Origin: Brachynemurus nebulosus
Taxonomy: Eukaryota > Arthropoda > Insecta > Neuroptera > Myrmeleontidae
DNA length: 64,000 nt
Assembly (NCBI GenBank): GCA_035578155.1
Contig: JAPWDM010000013.1
Location: forward strand, 9,635,527 to 9,699,526
Reading direction: 5' to 3'
The notes beneath the pieces are model-generated. The model was not told the DNA's origin and made no database searches. It saw only the letters and a list, made by a program, of their open reading frames with translations. This document shows positions 19,567 through 32,225 of the stretch, in pieces. Each line of letters opens with the position of its first letter. Positions within the stretch are counted from its first letter, which is position 1. The translations under genes and the position numbers were made by a program.

Positions 19567-21416
19567 ACTTTTGTAAATAATGTAAACTAACGGATATATA
19601 AGGTACACGCTATGTTTTTCGTTACTTTTTTCAGTGTTTAATTCTTAATCGAAGACGCATTGGCCTAAATTATAATTACTACAATTAATTCCTTTAAGAT
19701 CCTTGATATTCACCCTGTCAGTTGAATTATTACATTAACTTCGATCTAAAATCTCTAGCCTATACTCCTTCAGGCATAATTTCATTTGACATCTCATTAC
19801 AAATTTTTAGCAACAACAAAAAAAGAAATTCTTTTTATCAAAATAAATCATTCCTTGATACTTTACACTTTTAAAACTTTTCTCTGAAAACACTATTAAA
19901 TAATTTTTTAACAAAATATTTCGTTATCTCGAATGAGCATAATATGGAAAAAAAGAACAATTTTCTACCCAAAAAAAAGTACATATATTTTTTCTCAAGA
20001 AAAACGATAAGAAGTAACAATACTTATGAATCACATTTGACAAAAATATGATATTAACTTTACACAACAAAAAAAAATATTTTGATAAAACCTTCTAATG
20101 GTCGGTTATTTTAACAAATGGCGTAGGTACGAAGCTTTTTTTTCACCGTAACGCATACACGTAACACAAGCTGCTGTGTGAAACGTAATGTAGTAATTTT
20201 TTTAAAGACAGCTCTTCGTTTGCGAAGTGAATTCGTTGAAGTGCCTACAACACTTACCAGTGTATACACAGAATCGACAAACACAGGTAGACAGTTGAGC
20301 AGTCTGTATAGACGAAGGTAACGAAGGTGAGCAGTAGCTGTAACCCCAGCTAACTAACTCACAAAGCGGTAGTGGCGGTACGTGGTGGTGGTGAGTAAGA
20401 GCATCAAAGGAACAATTGCCAACACCACACTTCCTGTTTACGCCACACTCTGACACGGTGGCGCCCCGTTCCATCATCCACATCGTCATGATAATCGACA
20501 ACAACGGTACGGTTAAAGTTTTAATACGTGACTGTTCACGTTGGTACAACAAACGACACATATTTTCGAATATATGGATTTGAATTTACGTTGAAATTTA
20601 AAAAAAAAGGTACCATAATCCAACCAATATTCAAATCACATTAGTATGATGATTTGCTTTGAGAAAAATATAGAATTGTAAATATAATAAACAAATATTT
20701 TTTTGCACGATCGTATATTTTCACGCATTTACCGATGCTGTTGACAATTTTGGTAAGTTACATTTTCCGAACGTTTGTTTATATCCGTGGAAACTAAAGA
20801 ATAACAGTGCGGTAAGTGAAATAGATGCGTGGTAAGTGAATAGGAGTGTGGTAAGTGAAATTAGCTCAAAAATAATTGTATTTATTTATTTATATTGAAA
20901 TTAAATAATAAATTAAATAGTTTGCACATTATTATTATTATTGTTCGTATTAATCTTCTTATTTTATTGACATTTCAAAAGGTCGTTCAATCATTAAAAT
21001 TTTCTGTGGTTTTTATAATCTTCCTTTCATTTTACGCGAATAAATTTGCAGCCAAAAATAAAATGCTTCATCAATTTCATTATTCTCACTAATATTATAG
21101 TTTAACATACTATTTTCCTCAATTTTTTTAATAGAAAATTCAAAAAAAGTATTCACGACAGTGAAATGTTGACACTTAATTTTTATTTACAAATATAGTT
21201 GTCAGTTGTCACTACAAAGATTCGTATTAGTCGTTATGAATATTTATAATATTTATTCATGGCATTCTATGTCATAACTTTTTATTTTTTTTTTACCAAT
21301 TACGAAATATTTTATGATAACCATTGTGCTTAAATTAATTGTATTAGTTGATTATACCGCTTAGTATAGACTATAATTATTGCCTTTTCTTTGCCTTTAT
21401 CTTATCACTTGACAAG
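19567..21416. other. No gene seen; GC-richer unique stretch at 20200-20560
   Basis: The stretch 20200-20560 has higher GC and a 119-codon minus-strand frame starting MCRLLYQREQSRIK, Cys- and His-rich. It has no recognised domain and no splice context that convinced me. At 20808-20865, three short direct repeats of 'gtggtaagtgaa' type occur. Otherwise AT-rich. Confidence 0.4.
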
Positions 21417-21420
21417 GGAT

Positions 21421-21629
21421 ATTGAATGGGACATTATGAATATGACCTTGAATTTTGATCTTGACCTCAAAGTCAAGATCACCATCGGATATTCCATGAA
21501 AAATGCTGAGACTTTCATCATTTATCCCAAAAATGCTTTTCCGCTGAGATTTTTGACCATTTTCATATTTTTACTAATCTGTATAAACCGCATGAATTTT
21601 TACATTGTATTAAATATGTCCCATTCAAT
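21421..21629. mobile_element. Short MITE with 14 bp TIRs
   Basis: ATTGAATGGGACAT (21421-21434) is mirrored by ATGTCCCATTCAAT (21616-21629). An internal palindrome gatcttgacctcaaagtcaagatc-type hairpin lies at about 21458-21482. The motif TGAATGGGATA recurs just beyond the right end. No coding capacity. Confidence 0.55.
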
Positions 21630-22845
21630 GAAAATGAAATTACTGAATGGGATAAAAATAAAAAAATTACTGTTATTTAAAAAGAATAATTTTTTTTTTA
21701 GTGTAAAACATAAAGTAATATTTGAAGTATCTTATGCCGCAAGAATTAAAATATTTGATTAGGTACTTGGTTTTGAAGTAAACACGATTTTTAACCATTC
21801 ATTAAGTCTCTCCCAAGGGGTCAAACTAGATTGTCTATGTCTCTGTTCCACTTGTAATGAGTTTGTGACGTAAAATCTCCCCACTCTGTTGGTGTACTGT
21901 TGGTGTAGATACACAGTGTTTGCAGTGGTATTGGTTTAATTGTTGCGTCCGTGCGTATTACCAGAGAGAGAAATGTGTGCTGTTCAACTAACAATGTCTA
22001 ACAATGTAATACAATGCACTGTGCGTTCGGTGACGGACAGCGACTGACTACATGACTTAAGCTGTGACAGGCCTACAAATGGCTCCAAGCGAATTACACT
22101 TGTTTGATATTAGTTGGCTTCTAGTGTTCTATGGTCTCTCCGCTACGTGTAAATTACTTGTTCCACAATTTTTGACCTTTGATGTACACGTACAACATCC
22201 CTCTATATAATATTATATCCCACTAAAAACTGCGGGAGCAAATAAAAATATGTCATACCTCTTGAATATACGGCACTACAACCCACTACCATATCTTGTT
22301 GTATCTTCTGTTGAATTCATCATATTTTCATGCCCGAAAAGATCACTCAAACAATTTTCACATCTCTATACAATTTTTACAAAAATTATAATATAATAAA
22401 AAGTTTAGAGGAGAAGCGCACCTTTGTACTTTAATTGCCTCTATGTTCAAATTATTTACTTATAAAACGTTTGGCCACACTCAGTTACGCCCCAAGCAGA
22501 CTCAAGTCACATGCAATATTATTTAATTATTTACTCTACTTCATTATTTTACTTTTATCATAATTTGCTTTTACGTTTTTCTCACCGAAAACGAAATTTT
22601 GATGTGTGTCTGATAATATTTGTTAATGTAATTAGTTATTTTTCATGAAATTTTCCGATTTCCTTTTATTAAATATAATTTCTTTGAAGGTTCGTTATTC
22701 ATTTAAGGTACCATCACAGTGTGATTGGCGAAAAATATTTTTTTCATTCATTTTTATTTATTTTTTAAAAATGTTATAATTTTTTGAAAAAAGTGTCCTT
22801 AAAAAATAGCGGATTGTGGTGCCCACAATTGCGGCCACAGTTTTC
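21630..22845. other. No gene seen
   Basis: AT-rich to mixed sequence with no recognised exon. The stretch 21840-22160 is GC-richer but has no long open frame. Confidence 0.4.
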
Positions 22846-23077
22846 ATTTGGCAAAAAAAAAAAATCAAATAGATTATCAATCTGTAGGTAAGCTGCTATG
22901 TACCTATGGAATCTTTTTTTTCAAAATCTTCCTATTTTTCCACATGGAAAACTATAATAAATTTTGTACTTTTTATTCAAACCGCCGCCATTTTTTCAAA
23001 TTTCAAAAAAGAAAGCTCCCATTGGTACATAGCGGCTTACCTACAGATTGATAATCTATTTGATTTTTCTTCCAAAT
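22846..23077. mobile_element. Foldback MITE, ~232 bp
   Basis: The left end atttgg + A-run + tcaaatagattatcaatctg continues with taggtaagctgctatgtacc. It is mirrored by ggtacatagcggcttaccta and cagattgataatctatttga near the right end, which closes with ccaaat. Arms are about 55 bp with few mismatches. The interior is AT-rich; a 67-codon frame over it is spurious. Confidence 0.8.
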
Positions 23078-23083
23078 AAAAAC

Positions 23084-23137
23084 TTCAATAGTATGATCTT
23101 ATCATTCCTTCATAGAATGATAGATCATACTATTGAA
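23084..23137. repeat. Near-perfect hairpin
   Basis: ttcaatagtatgatct (from 23084) pairs with gatcatactattgaa (to 23137), and tatcattc with gaatgata inside, leaving a 7-base loop. It lies just 7 bp from the foldback MITE at 22846-23077 and may be a separate miniature element. Confidence 0.75.
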
Positions 23138-24366
23138 AGCTGTAAAACTGACCTTGTAATATTTTCAAATGACTGAGACCGAATACATGTAGACAGGCCA
23201 ATTTTAAGAATTTAAGGAATTATTTAAAAACGGAAGAAATAATCAGAACAACATCATAAACACAGTTGGACATTTCTAAATTGTAAATCATTTTGTATAC
23301 ACTCCAAGTATCTCGGTAAAAAACTGGAATTTGTTAGTACAAAGGGTTATTGGATTTCTACCTACTTGTACTCATAAAAAGTACCTAATATAAAAGAAAC
23401 GTTTTTTTTTCTTTTGTAGTTAAAAAATCAAATTGGTTTAGTTAATATTCCCTAAAATTGAAAAAAATTATTTTTAAAATTTTTTTATTCGTGGTCTTTA
23501 ACTTTTCGTGACTCACGAATTATTCACGGCAAGAAATTAAATGTCACGATCACGCTCACTCACGCACGATCATAAAAAATTGTTCACGATCACGATGGGT
23601 CACGTGTGATTTCACGAGTTTGGCACATCTCTAGTATAGACCATTTTTTGTAAATAGCATAATATAGTAGCACCAATTTATTGTGGTTTGGAATAATATT
23701 TCCATTTGCCCTAAAGTTAGTTAAAATGAAAACAAAAAAAAAAAAGAAAATGAAAAATTATTTCTGTTTCCTAAGTAAAAATAAAGAAAAAGAAAAGATC
23801 TCGGGAAAAATTAAAATTCTACTATACAAGAAATTAAATTGAAAAAGTTTTCTTTTATTTTACAGTTTCGTTACATAATGGACTTAATAAATTTCCCTAT
23901 TTCAGATTTTTATATAAAATATAAAAAAAAGTCTTGTTAAAAGAAAAAAATGGAGAAAGATTTATTATCAAACAAATTCAAAAAAAAGTATCTTTCTGAA
24001 AACAAAAAAACCGTAAAACTTAATATTTATGTTTGTTATAAATAAATAAAAATAATTTTAATTTTAACCGTGACTGCCCCAAAGAACTGAGGGCTCAAAA
24101 ATAAGCGACGCAAGGCTTCTATGACTCTAATCGGTAAAAAGTGCTCCAAGTGAAATTAGGTACAAAAAATGAAAAATAATTTTCTCCACTGAACGGAAAG
24201 CCATTTAGTCATGAATATATTTTATAGTTCAATACCTACACACAGAGACAACAACGAACATCAGCTATTTATCTGTTTTACTCACTTGCGAGCATCTGTA
24301 CTCCAGCGAAAAAACCTGCATTTAAAAACTGCATGTTTTAGGACACACAAAAAACATTAAATATTG
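23138..24366. other. No gene seen
   Basis: AT-rich. Near 23500-23600 a run of 'cacgatcacg'-type repeats (acgatcacgctcactcacg and acgatcacgatgggtcacg) forms a short degenerate tandem. It may be the relic of another motif-rich MITE. Confidence 0.4.
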
Positions 24367-24465
<99 letters not shown>

Positions 24466-24468
24466 TTA

Positions 24469-24531
<63 letters not shown>
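24367..24531. repeat. (TA)n microsatellite, ~160 bp
   Basis: TA dinucleotide tract with one short interruption (cttatc near 24465). The Tyr-Ile repeat frame across it is spurious. Confidence 0.95.
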
Positions 24532-25930
24532 GTAGGTAGCCAAGATCAAAGGGTGTAAGTAGCATAAATCTGAAGTTCATAATGATGAAAACACAGATTT
24601 AAATACTTTTTTTTTTGTGTCTCCAAAAATTGGGACTTTTCAGATACGCGGTTGAGAAAGAGTACGCGCGATATCCATGTTAAAAACTTAATAATCCAGA
24701 AAATATTAAAAAAAATTATTAGAAGATTTTACCCTTTAAATTTTTTCTAATTTTCCTAATTTGTTAAATCATACTGTTTTAAGACTATCAATTTTATGAT
24801 AGATTCTAATCCACTGAATTTTTGTTTCGATTTTCCAAAACATGTTAGTTTTTGGTTAAAGAAAAATGATCCAGACTCATTACGTAAATAAACTTACAAA
24901 ACTTAATATTATTTGAGAAATTTTCTTTCGAAGAAAATGCAATGAAACTTTTTTAATTTAATGTTGGGGTTTTAAGTTAAATTCGTTGATCCGTTGAGTA
25001 CACTCAAAGAGATTACATAACGTTGACAAATACACATAGAGCGACAGAACATTGTAGAGTTGTAGCGCAAGGGAATAAAAACATGTAATATGTAACAAAA
25101 TCAGAAAAAGAAAAATTTTTTAAAAAATCGCCAAGTACGTGATGGGTACGCGCTGAGTCAGGGTTCCTCACTGGTTTGATTTTTTTACAATTTTCGGGAT
25201 AAAATAAAAGTATTTAAGTCCGTTCCATACAGTTTATCTCTAAATATATTCGAGAAGAAATTTATTTTAACTCACCCATAACTGTTATTGCGGGAAACAC
25301 CTAGAATTTCAAAATCTCGCAAAAGAAGCTTAAGAATGATAAGTGATTAAAAGGATTAAAAGAACTTTAACTTCATTTTGAAAGATTTCTCTAACAATAT
25401 CCTCCATTTCTGGCATTACTTATGAAAAACAACAATTTTGTGCATTTTCCAATATTTCCCTTAATGATTTGGACTTGAATTTTTACAGAATGTTTTTTAA
25501 TACTATTAAAACATATCTCATTTCATTTATGGGGAACCAATAATAATTTTTTTTTCTTTTGAATATTCGAAAATAGGTTGGCCTGTGTTTCCAAAATTTA
25601 TATTCGAAATAATTTTAGCTGAATGTTTTTAGTAACTTCTAGTATCTAATTTTCTTATCTATTTGGGATTAACAGTTTAAAAATTGCTGCCCAGAATGGG
25701 GTGGGAAACAATTCGCCATTTTTAAGCCTAGGTAATATTTTGTAAACAGACCTTGTAAAAAGGATAAGAATTCAAACTTCATTTTACAAGCCCTTTTTTA
25801 ACCATATCTCACTGCTTAATACAAAAAGGAATCTCAAAACTTTAAGAAAAGACTTTTTTCTACGAATTAATAACAGCATGTAGGCACATACAAAATTTTA
25901 TGTTCAGAAGCTTCAAAATGTAGGAATTGC
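24532..25930. other. No gene seen
   Basis: AT-rich. The block 'gtaatatgtaacaaaatcag' near 25085 recurs as 'gtaatatgtaacaagatcgg' near 26211, so a dispersed repeat brackets or duplicates across 25.1-26.2 kb. Confidence 0.4.
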
Positions 25931-26195
25931 TAAGCCCGACGAGAAGGGGGATAACCGCAATTACAGCCCCGAGGCTTCGGCTTGACGAGAGAGCTCATAG
26001 CTCCGTCAGTAGGGGTCCGTGAAAAAGTACCAAAATTAGTTTTTGAAGGAAAATTTAAAAAAAAATGTAGTCAATTCCTGGGGCCGTCTCCACGGCCCCT
26101 ACAATTACAGGGATGTGACGGACGCACAGGCGGACAGACAGATAGACAGACGGATCTAACGGAGCTGTAAGGGTTCCAAGACTTGTGTTGGAACC
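25931..26195 (+). repeat. GC-rich dispersed element tail with GACAGACAG run
   Basis: A GC-richer block contains ccgaggcttcggcttgacga (small hairpin), ggggccgtctccacggcccc (perfect hairpin), and a gcggacagacagatagacag run, ending gggttccaagacttgtgttggaaccc (hairpin). Clusters of hairpins followed by a GACAGACGG run are typical of 3' regions of insect retroelements. The exact family is not identified. The 62-codon frame here is probably not a gene. Confidence 0.45.
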
Positions 26196-26554
26196 CTAAT
26201 GGAAATGCACGTAATATGTAACAAGATCGGGAAAAGAAAAATTTACAAAAAACGTACTTTATTTTAAATTATAAAATATCTCATTTTCTGTGCTCTGTGT
26301 GCTATACTCGTGTGTATGCGCTAGGTTGATATCGCTGTGTATTCCTGTGGAGGATTAAGTGAACCGAATGACAGATATTTGTAACCACCGACATAAGTGT
26401 AGGTACTACGACTTTGTATATATACCTACATACTTTTATACTATGCTAACTGATCTTATATTTGTCACTTATAGAATTTTAGTATAATATCAAAGTAATA
26501 TTAGATATTTTTAGTAAAACTCCAGAAAGAAAATTCAAGTATTACAGTCGCTGT

Positions 26555-26598
26555 TTCTGTCACACCCTCGGGAATTTAATCCTGAAGGTGTGACAGAA
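26555..26598. repeat. Small hairpin
   Basis: ttctgtcacacc (26555-26566) pairs with ggtgtgacagaa (26587-26598). Confidence 0.6.
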
Positions 26599-26656
26599 AT
26601 TTAAGGTTCCTAAAACTCAAAAATGATATTCACTAAAATTTATAGATTCTAGGGAC

Positions 26657-27252
26657 CAGTGGCATAGCGTGCCTTGGACGGGCCCTGTATCAAAATTAGT
26701 TGAGGGGCCCAAATGAAGGATAAAGATTTCTCACAAAAAAACAAAAATGCTTGCATTAAATTAAAATAAATATATTTATTGATTATAAGTTATCGCTTCC
26801 TCCTAGAAATTGAGCCTAGCCAAACAATTCAAGTTAAATATACACTTTTCTTGTCTTTTTTCGGCAAATTGATTTATTAAGTCATCTATAGCTGAAGACG
26901 GTTTCATTTTTTCTAAAATTTCTGTCTCTGTAGACAATAGTGACAAGTCTGATAGCCGTTCCTGCCCCATCGAAGTCTCATTTTTGAAGTTACCCATGTT
27001 GCCAACTTTTGGGCCGCACGCTTAACCCGGGAAAAAAAGATCACTTTTTTAACTTTTGTCATTTCTGAAGTGAAAACTCTATTATAGGCACGTATGACAG
27101 TTTTTTTATATGTTTTTTTCCCGGAAAGCATAAGATTAAGTGACATTGTGGATAACATTTTACTAATTTTTGCTTACACACGTTAGGGGTCTCATGTAGC
27201 CCGGGGGCCCTGTATCATTGATATGGCTGATACGGCGGTAGCTACGCCCCTG
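26657..27252 (-). mobile_element. hAT transposon deletion derivative with transposase C-terminus
   Basis: Element of 596 bp. Its ends are CAGTGGCATAGCGTGCC on the left and the complement of CAGGGGCGTAGCTACCGCC on the right, with a perfect 8 bp duplication CTAGGGAC (26649-26656 and 27253-27260). CAGNGGCGTAGC is a classic hAT terminus. The GC-rich subterminal parts read ggacgggccctgtatca / gggggccctgtatcatt. The interior keeps only the 3' part of a minus-strand transposase. Confidence 0.93.
26803..27150 (-). pseudogene. hAT transposase C-terminal remnant
   Basis: On the minus strand the last ~60 codons carry the hAT dimerisation-tail signature: KNETSMGQERLSDLSLLSTE, then EILEKMKPSSAIDDLINQFA and EKRQEK, closing at a stop at 26803. 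Upstream, to about 27150, the frame is open but shifted relative to the tail, so a frameshift lies around 26980-27010. The zinc finger, catalytic Asp/Glu residues and most of the ~600-residue protein are gone. Related transposases are the ZMYM/TTF-type hAT group. Confidence 0.8.
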
Positions 27253-27260
27253 CTAGGGAC

Positions 27261-27916
27261 CTTAAAAACAAATGTCTGTGACATTCTTGGGTTTAAGTGT
27301 CACCATGACAGCGTCTGTGAAAGTTGAATTTTTCTTCTGGCCAGCGAAATGATAATTCTCGAATGAAATAATTTATTTTTTATGAAATTTGATAAGTAGG
27401 TCGCTAACTTTTTCATGAAAATTTGCTAAAATTTATACGTTTTCCAATTTGTTTCTTTCAACACAATCGAAAAGAACGGAAAAATTATACAACATGGATT
27501 TTCGAATTACCATTCTAACAATAAGTAAACTGATTTTCGAGAAAAATTAAAACGAAATTCTTGCTAATAAATATACAGTAACGTCTAAATAAATTCAAAC
27601 AAAATAGTGAAACAAGTTTACGTAAAAATAAAATTACTCTCAATATTTTGAAAATTTGCTGTACCTGCTCTATGCGGTAGGAAATTATTCTATTAAAAGT
27701 AAGTCGTGGGAAATTCACTATGTTATGCAGGATGCTACGACAGAATTTTTTAACTTTTTAAGGACGTTGAATCCATAGGAAAGAAATGATCAAAACTAAC
27801 AAACTTAATGTTTCGTGTTGATTAGGAAATCCATTCTTTCATTCTTCTTGAAACAAGTACTTCATAATCTATTTAGCTTTATACGTGTACCCTTGTGGAA
27901 AATAGATTCTAGTGAT
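27261..27916. other. No gene seen
   Basis: AT-rich, no recognised feature. Confidence 0.45.
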
Positions 27917-29190
27917 AGTTTAATAGCACTAATTTTAATCCCTATCTCACTAAACATTAATTTTAGAATAGATATAAAAAATTTTTAAATAGAGATTCTT
28001 GTAGGGATTACCAAGGAGAATATTTGTGCAAAATGTGAACTCCCGGAAATGTTTTTTTATATTATTTTAAACAATATTGCAAATTCATAAATAGCGTTTT
28101 TTGACCTTCCACCGCTTACGTAGCGAAAACGGTGATAGATACATTAAAAAGTGTTAAGACCTTTTTTCTAGAGAATCGAATTTTGTACAGGTGAAAAGAT
28201 ACAGCGCTCCAAACGCGCACTTAAAAATCCACTTTTTCTAGTGTTCCGGCAGGGTGTGCCGTCCGGAACCTTACCGATTCGATTCTCTACAAGAAAGGTC
28301 TTAACACGTTTTAATGTATCTATCACCGTTTTCGCTACGTAAGCGGTGAAAGGTAAAAAAACGCTATTCATGATATAAAAAAACATTTCCGGAAGTTTAC
28401 GGGTAAGTTCAAAAATGCATCACTGCTTGCATGAGGCAGAGTCAAAAGTTCAAAAACGCATCAGACGCATCACAACGAAAAATCAAAAGTTCATTTTTGC
28501 ATCTGATGCGTCAAAACAATGCATCAAGAAATTTGGTGATGCGTGTCCAAGATGCTTGTCATGTGTAGAATTATAACTACTTGCCATATTATGTAGGTAT
28601 TAACACCAACAGGAATAATTCCGAAAAAAAGAAACTGTTGAAAAAGATTATGTATTTACCTTTGATTAAAATTGTTTAAACTATTTGAATACATCTTGCA
28701 CTCAAAATAGGTATGTACTATGTAATATGTTTTATTCAAATAATTTCAATATTTTTTATTTCAAGTAAGTTCAAGTTGAAATTCAAAGATAATATACCTA
28801 TACAAGGACTGTATTACTATATTATCTATAGTCCATCATGCTACATTGGCTACATTGTGTGTCTATTTTTTTTTTTTTTTTTAGTTATTTTATTGGCCTT
28901 ATCACATACAAGTGTGTCTATTATGCTACATGCATCATGATGCCAATATCCCATTCAAAAATATCTAATGTGCATCAAATTTCAAGAGAGCATCAGCATC
29001 GCATCATGCAGTATTAGACGCATCAGAAACGTTATGATGCTGCATCGATGCGGTAAAGTTTACATTTTTGAACTTACCCAACATTTTGCACAAATGTTCT
29101 CCTCGGCAATCCCTACAAGAATCTCTTTTTAAAAAATTTTCATGTCTATTCTAAAATTAATGTATAGATAAAATTTAGTGCTATTAGACT
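27917..29190. mobile_element. Foldback element, copy 1, split by a MITE
   Basis: The left end agtttaatagcactaatttt mirrors the right end ending aaatttagtgctattagact. The left arm contains tcttgtagggattaccaagg, ctcccggaaatg and ttacgtagcgaaaacggtg; the right arm is its inverted copy. The right arm is broken at 28400 by the MITE 28401-29079 and resumes with 'aacattttgcacaaatg'. Compared with copy 2 (44839-45567), one side of the centre is shortened. No coding sequence. Confidence 0.85.
28401..29079. mobile_element. MITE rich in GCATCA motifs, nested in a foldback
   Basis: Termini GGGTAAGTTCAAAAATG (left) and CATTTTTGAACTTACCC (right) are a 17 bp perfect inverted pair. The 679 bp interior has many GCATCA / TGATGC motifs in both orientations near both ends (for example acgcatcagacgcatcac and tgatgctgcatcgatgc), around an AT-rich core. 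It interrupts the foldback exactly where copy 2 at 44839-45567 is continuous, so the insertion is directly evidenced. The target duplication is unclear. Confidence 0.85.
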
Positions 29191-29984
29191 ATGAAGAATG
29201 ATGCCAAAAATCTTTTTTTTTTAAGTTTCAAAGAAAAACCATTGTATTTGCTGTTTACCTTGCGGCTGTTTCATCAAACGATAATCGCTACTAACAATTT
29301 TTTAAATAATTTGAAAAAAATAAAAACATCAACACCAACCATTATTATAAAATTGTACACCCACCAACAAAGGAAGTCAGAAAGTGGGATGTACCTACTT
29401 ATATATAGAAATGATAATCGGAATAAATGTGGAACGTGTTATTTGAATTCGAATTCGTTCGATATTTGTTTGGAATTCTCAATAAGTACGTTCATTTCAA
29501 AAACCAATAATATAATGATCGAATGAGATCTTTTTAAAATGTCTTCTGTGTTTCACCACACCTATTTACTCTGCTCTATTTTACCATTTTATGTGTGCTT
29601 TTTTTTTAATATTATTGTTCATTTACATATTGTTACATAATTAACTGGATAGCTTTCGAGCTTTTGATTGTAAACAGGGCGAGTGCACAAGGTTGAATGT
29701 TATTTGCATATTTAATACGTATGTACCATTCGAAGTTAATAATAAAGAAAATTGTTTTTTTCTTTCTTTAATGTGTCTGTGTGTGTGTGTGTGTGTGTGG
29801 AAATTAGTGGTAAAGTCGAACAACGATGACGGTTGATGCTTAATTTGTCAGATATAATGAAAATGATAAATGAAAGGTGTAGGTATGTAAATTAGGGATT
29901 TTTTTTTTCGTAATTTGCAATTTTTTTTAATTTTAATAGAAAAAATGAATAATAAGTATTCGCGGGAAGGGAACTGTTTTCGCT
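29191..29984. other. No gene seen; (GT)n tract
   Basis: A (GT)n tract of about 26 bp lies at 29772-29798. A 111-codon plus-strand frame at 29191-29526 is AT-driven, and I do not regard it as a gene. Confidence 0.45.
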
Positions 29985-29992
29985 AGGCCTTG

Positions 29993-30361
29993 CAGTGGCG
30001 AAGCGAAGGGGGTGCAAGGGGTACTATCATGACCCGGGCGCCACTTTGAGAGGGGCGCCAAAAGCTAATAAGAGGAGCGTCAAAAGCTAATAGGTAATAG
30101 TGAAAGTGTAGGGAAATTACGAAATTACTTCCAGGTTATGATTTCAAATATATGGACACACAAAAAAAGCACTGGCGAGCAAAAAAAGGTCGTTAAAATA
30201 ACTTTTAGGGAAAAATTTACAATACAAACTTACGAGAAAGAATTTTTTCCGAAATTTTATATACACCGTTCCACTACTTAAAATTTTCAAAATTTTAGAA
30301 GTTAAGGGGGTGCAAATAAAGTGTCATGCACCGGGCGCCAGTTATGCTCGCGACACCTCTG
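29993..30361. mobile_element. hAT MITE with GC-rich ends
   Basis: Element of 369 bp starting CAGTGGCGAAGCGAAGGGGG and ending GTTATGCTCGCGACACCTCTG-type sequence. It is flanked by a perfect 8 bp duplication AGGCCTTG (29985-29992 and 30362-30369). Near both ends a 'ggtgcaaggg...cgggcgcca' / 'tgcaccgggcgcca' block is present. No transposase frame. Confidence 0.88.
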
Positions 30362-30369
30362 AGGCCTTG

Positions 30370-32223
30370 ATAAAATTTAGCAGCATATTTCTTTAATGAT
30401 TCAGGCTGTAAGAAGAGAGATTTGTCAACTTTTTTAGACAAAGTTAGGCTCCCATAATTTTCAGCTTAACTTCCTGTCTATCTCAAAAAATATAAAACCG
30501 TTTCTAAAATATCTTTTTAATATTTTTTTTTGTTAAATTTGTATTGTTCAAACTGACATCGTTCAAAAGACAATATATAATTGTAACCAAACTAACATAA
30601 ATATCGTTCTGGAACTAAAAGAATAATTATTAGTGTACAACTCCAGTAAGTTTTACGGATACGAGTTATCAATTGGAAAACTAGGGCAAATAAAGAAAAC
30701 CATTGACAACGCAGTTGTAGGAATTTTCCGTACCGTTTTTTGAAACTTGTTAACGTGGGAAAAGGAGGTTGGTGTCAGTAACTGATAATATATCAGTAAC
30801 TGATATGGATAATATATAAGCTCACTTATGAATAATAGCCAAGAAAAAACCAATGAAAATGTTCATTCCGTTCAAAGGTTGCAAAGAATCAAAATTTATT
30901 TTACTATATTAGGGTTAAATGGGTTCATTTTTAAAGAATGGTGTTGGAAGTAAAGTTGTAGATAAAAATTGCTACAAAACTTGAAAGTTTTGAACGTGTT
31001 TTACTACTCCTACTTTTCTACAAAATTTCAGAACTGCAATTGGCGCAAAATTGAAAAAAAAAACACAAAAGATCAAAATTTTCTTAAATCACGTGATTTA
31101 TGAAAAGAATAATTGGGATCTTTTGTTATACTTTTCGTCTAAGTTTCATCGATTTTCATAAACAATATCTGAAGAAAGTCGAAAAATCAAAATTTTTAGA
31201 TTTTTCCAAATGAAAAATGATGATGACTCGAGAATCACCGGCCAATATGTGTCAAAATTTTGCTCCTTTTAATGTCTCATTGGCCCATATGTAGAATTAT
31301 TTGGAGCCTGATTTCATTTCTCTAGCCCAATAGATTTGGAGATATTAATACGTACAATATATCCAGATAAAAGTTTTCTAAATTCTTTAGGTCCCAAAAT
31401 GTCCCAGTGAAAATAGAATATGTTCAAATTGGTCTGATAATCCAAACTTTCTTTTCTTACGGCTGTGATTTTATTTTAATTAATTTCCTTTTAAATATTC
31501 GAAAAAAAAGAATTCAAAAAGAGGTAAGTGATTTATACGCAATCTAGTAAATTAAATTTGAATTCGAAAATATTCTAGAACACAAAAACAAATAAATTCA
31601 AACTGAAGGAACAGACGTTTGTTAATGATAATTAAAATGAAAATATACTATAACAAAATAATCCTCTATAGCACTTCTTCTGCACACTTCTTCGCCTCAC
31701 TGACAGTCATTGTAACTGCTTTTCGTTAAATTACGTAAGTAATTAACCAGTTTTTATTTTCTTATTTATATTATCAAAATTTTCACCGCCCATTAACAAA
31801 TATATTAAATTAATATGTTAATTAATGTAAATTTCGTTTCCGATAATAATGTGTATACTTAAATGTTGCGTTGTATACGACATTGATAAAGATAATTTTA
31901 CCTCCTACAATTAATGAGGTAAAAAAAAAAGAAATACAAACTGTCTGAGCTGTAGTCTAGTATCAGAATTCCCTTTGCTTCACGGAGCTAAATTTTAAAA
32001 TTTATCCCAGTTTATTTAATAATGTCATCTAGTTTATTGAAAATTTTTTATTGTGTTTCAAAGAGTAATAAAATTGTAAATGAATAACAGCTTTTAAAAG
32101 TCGGTTTTTTTATTTCTATCAAAATTTTACATATAGACTTAGGTACTAGACTTAGGTTCAAGACACATATTGTAAAAAATTACCATATTTTTTATTGTAA
32201 TAATACATATTTTTTTAACAGTG
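30370..32223. other. No gene seen
   Basis: AT-rich to moderately mixed sequence. A short direct repeat 'cagtaactgata' occurs twice near 30777-30805. No exon or TE end recognised. Confidence 0.4.
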
Positions 32224-32225
32224 TA

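Noticed and set aside
20202..20561. 119-codon Cys/His-rich minus-strand frame in a GC-richer stretch
   Set aside because: No recognisable domain or regular Cys/His spacing; overlaps a (GGT)n-like stretch. Kept only as a GC-richer stretch.
24364..24558. Open frame of alternating Tyr-Ile residues (also at 36249-36593 and, minus strand, 53946-54128)
   Set aside because: Direct translation of (TA)n microsatellites, not a protein.
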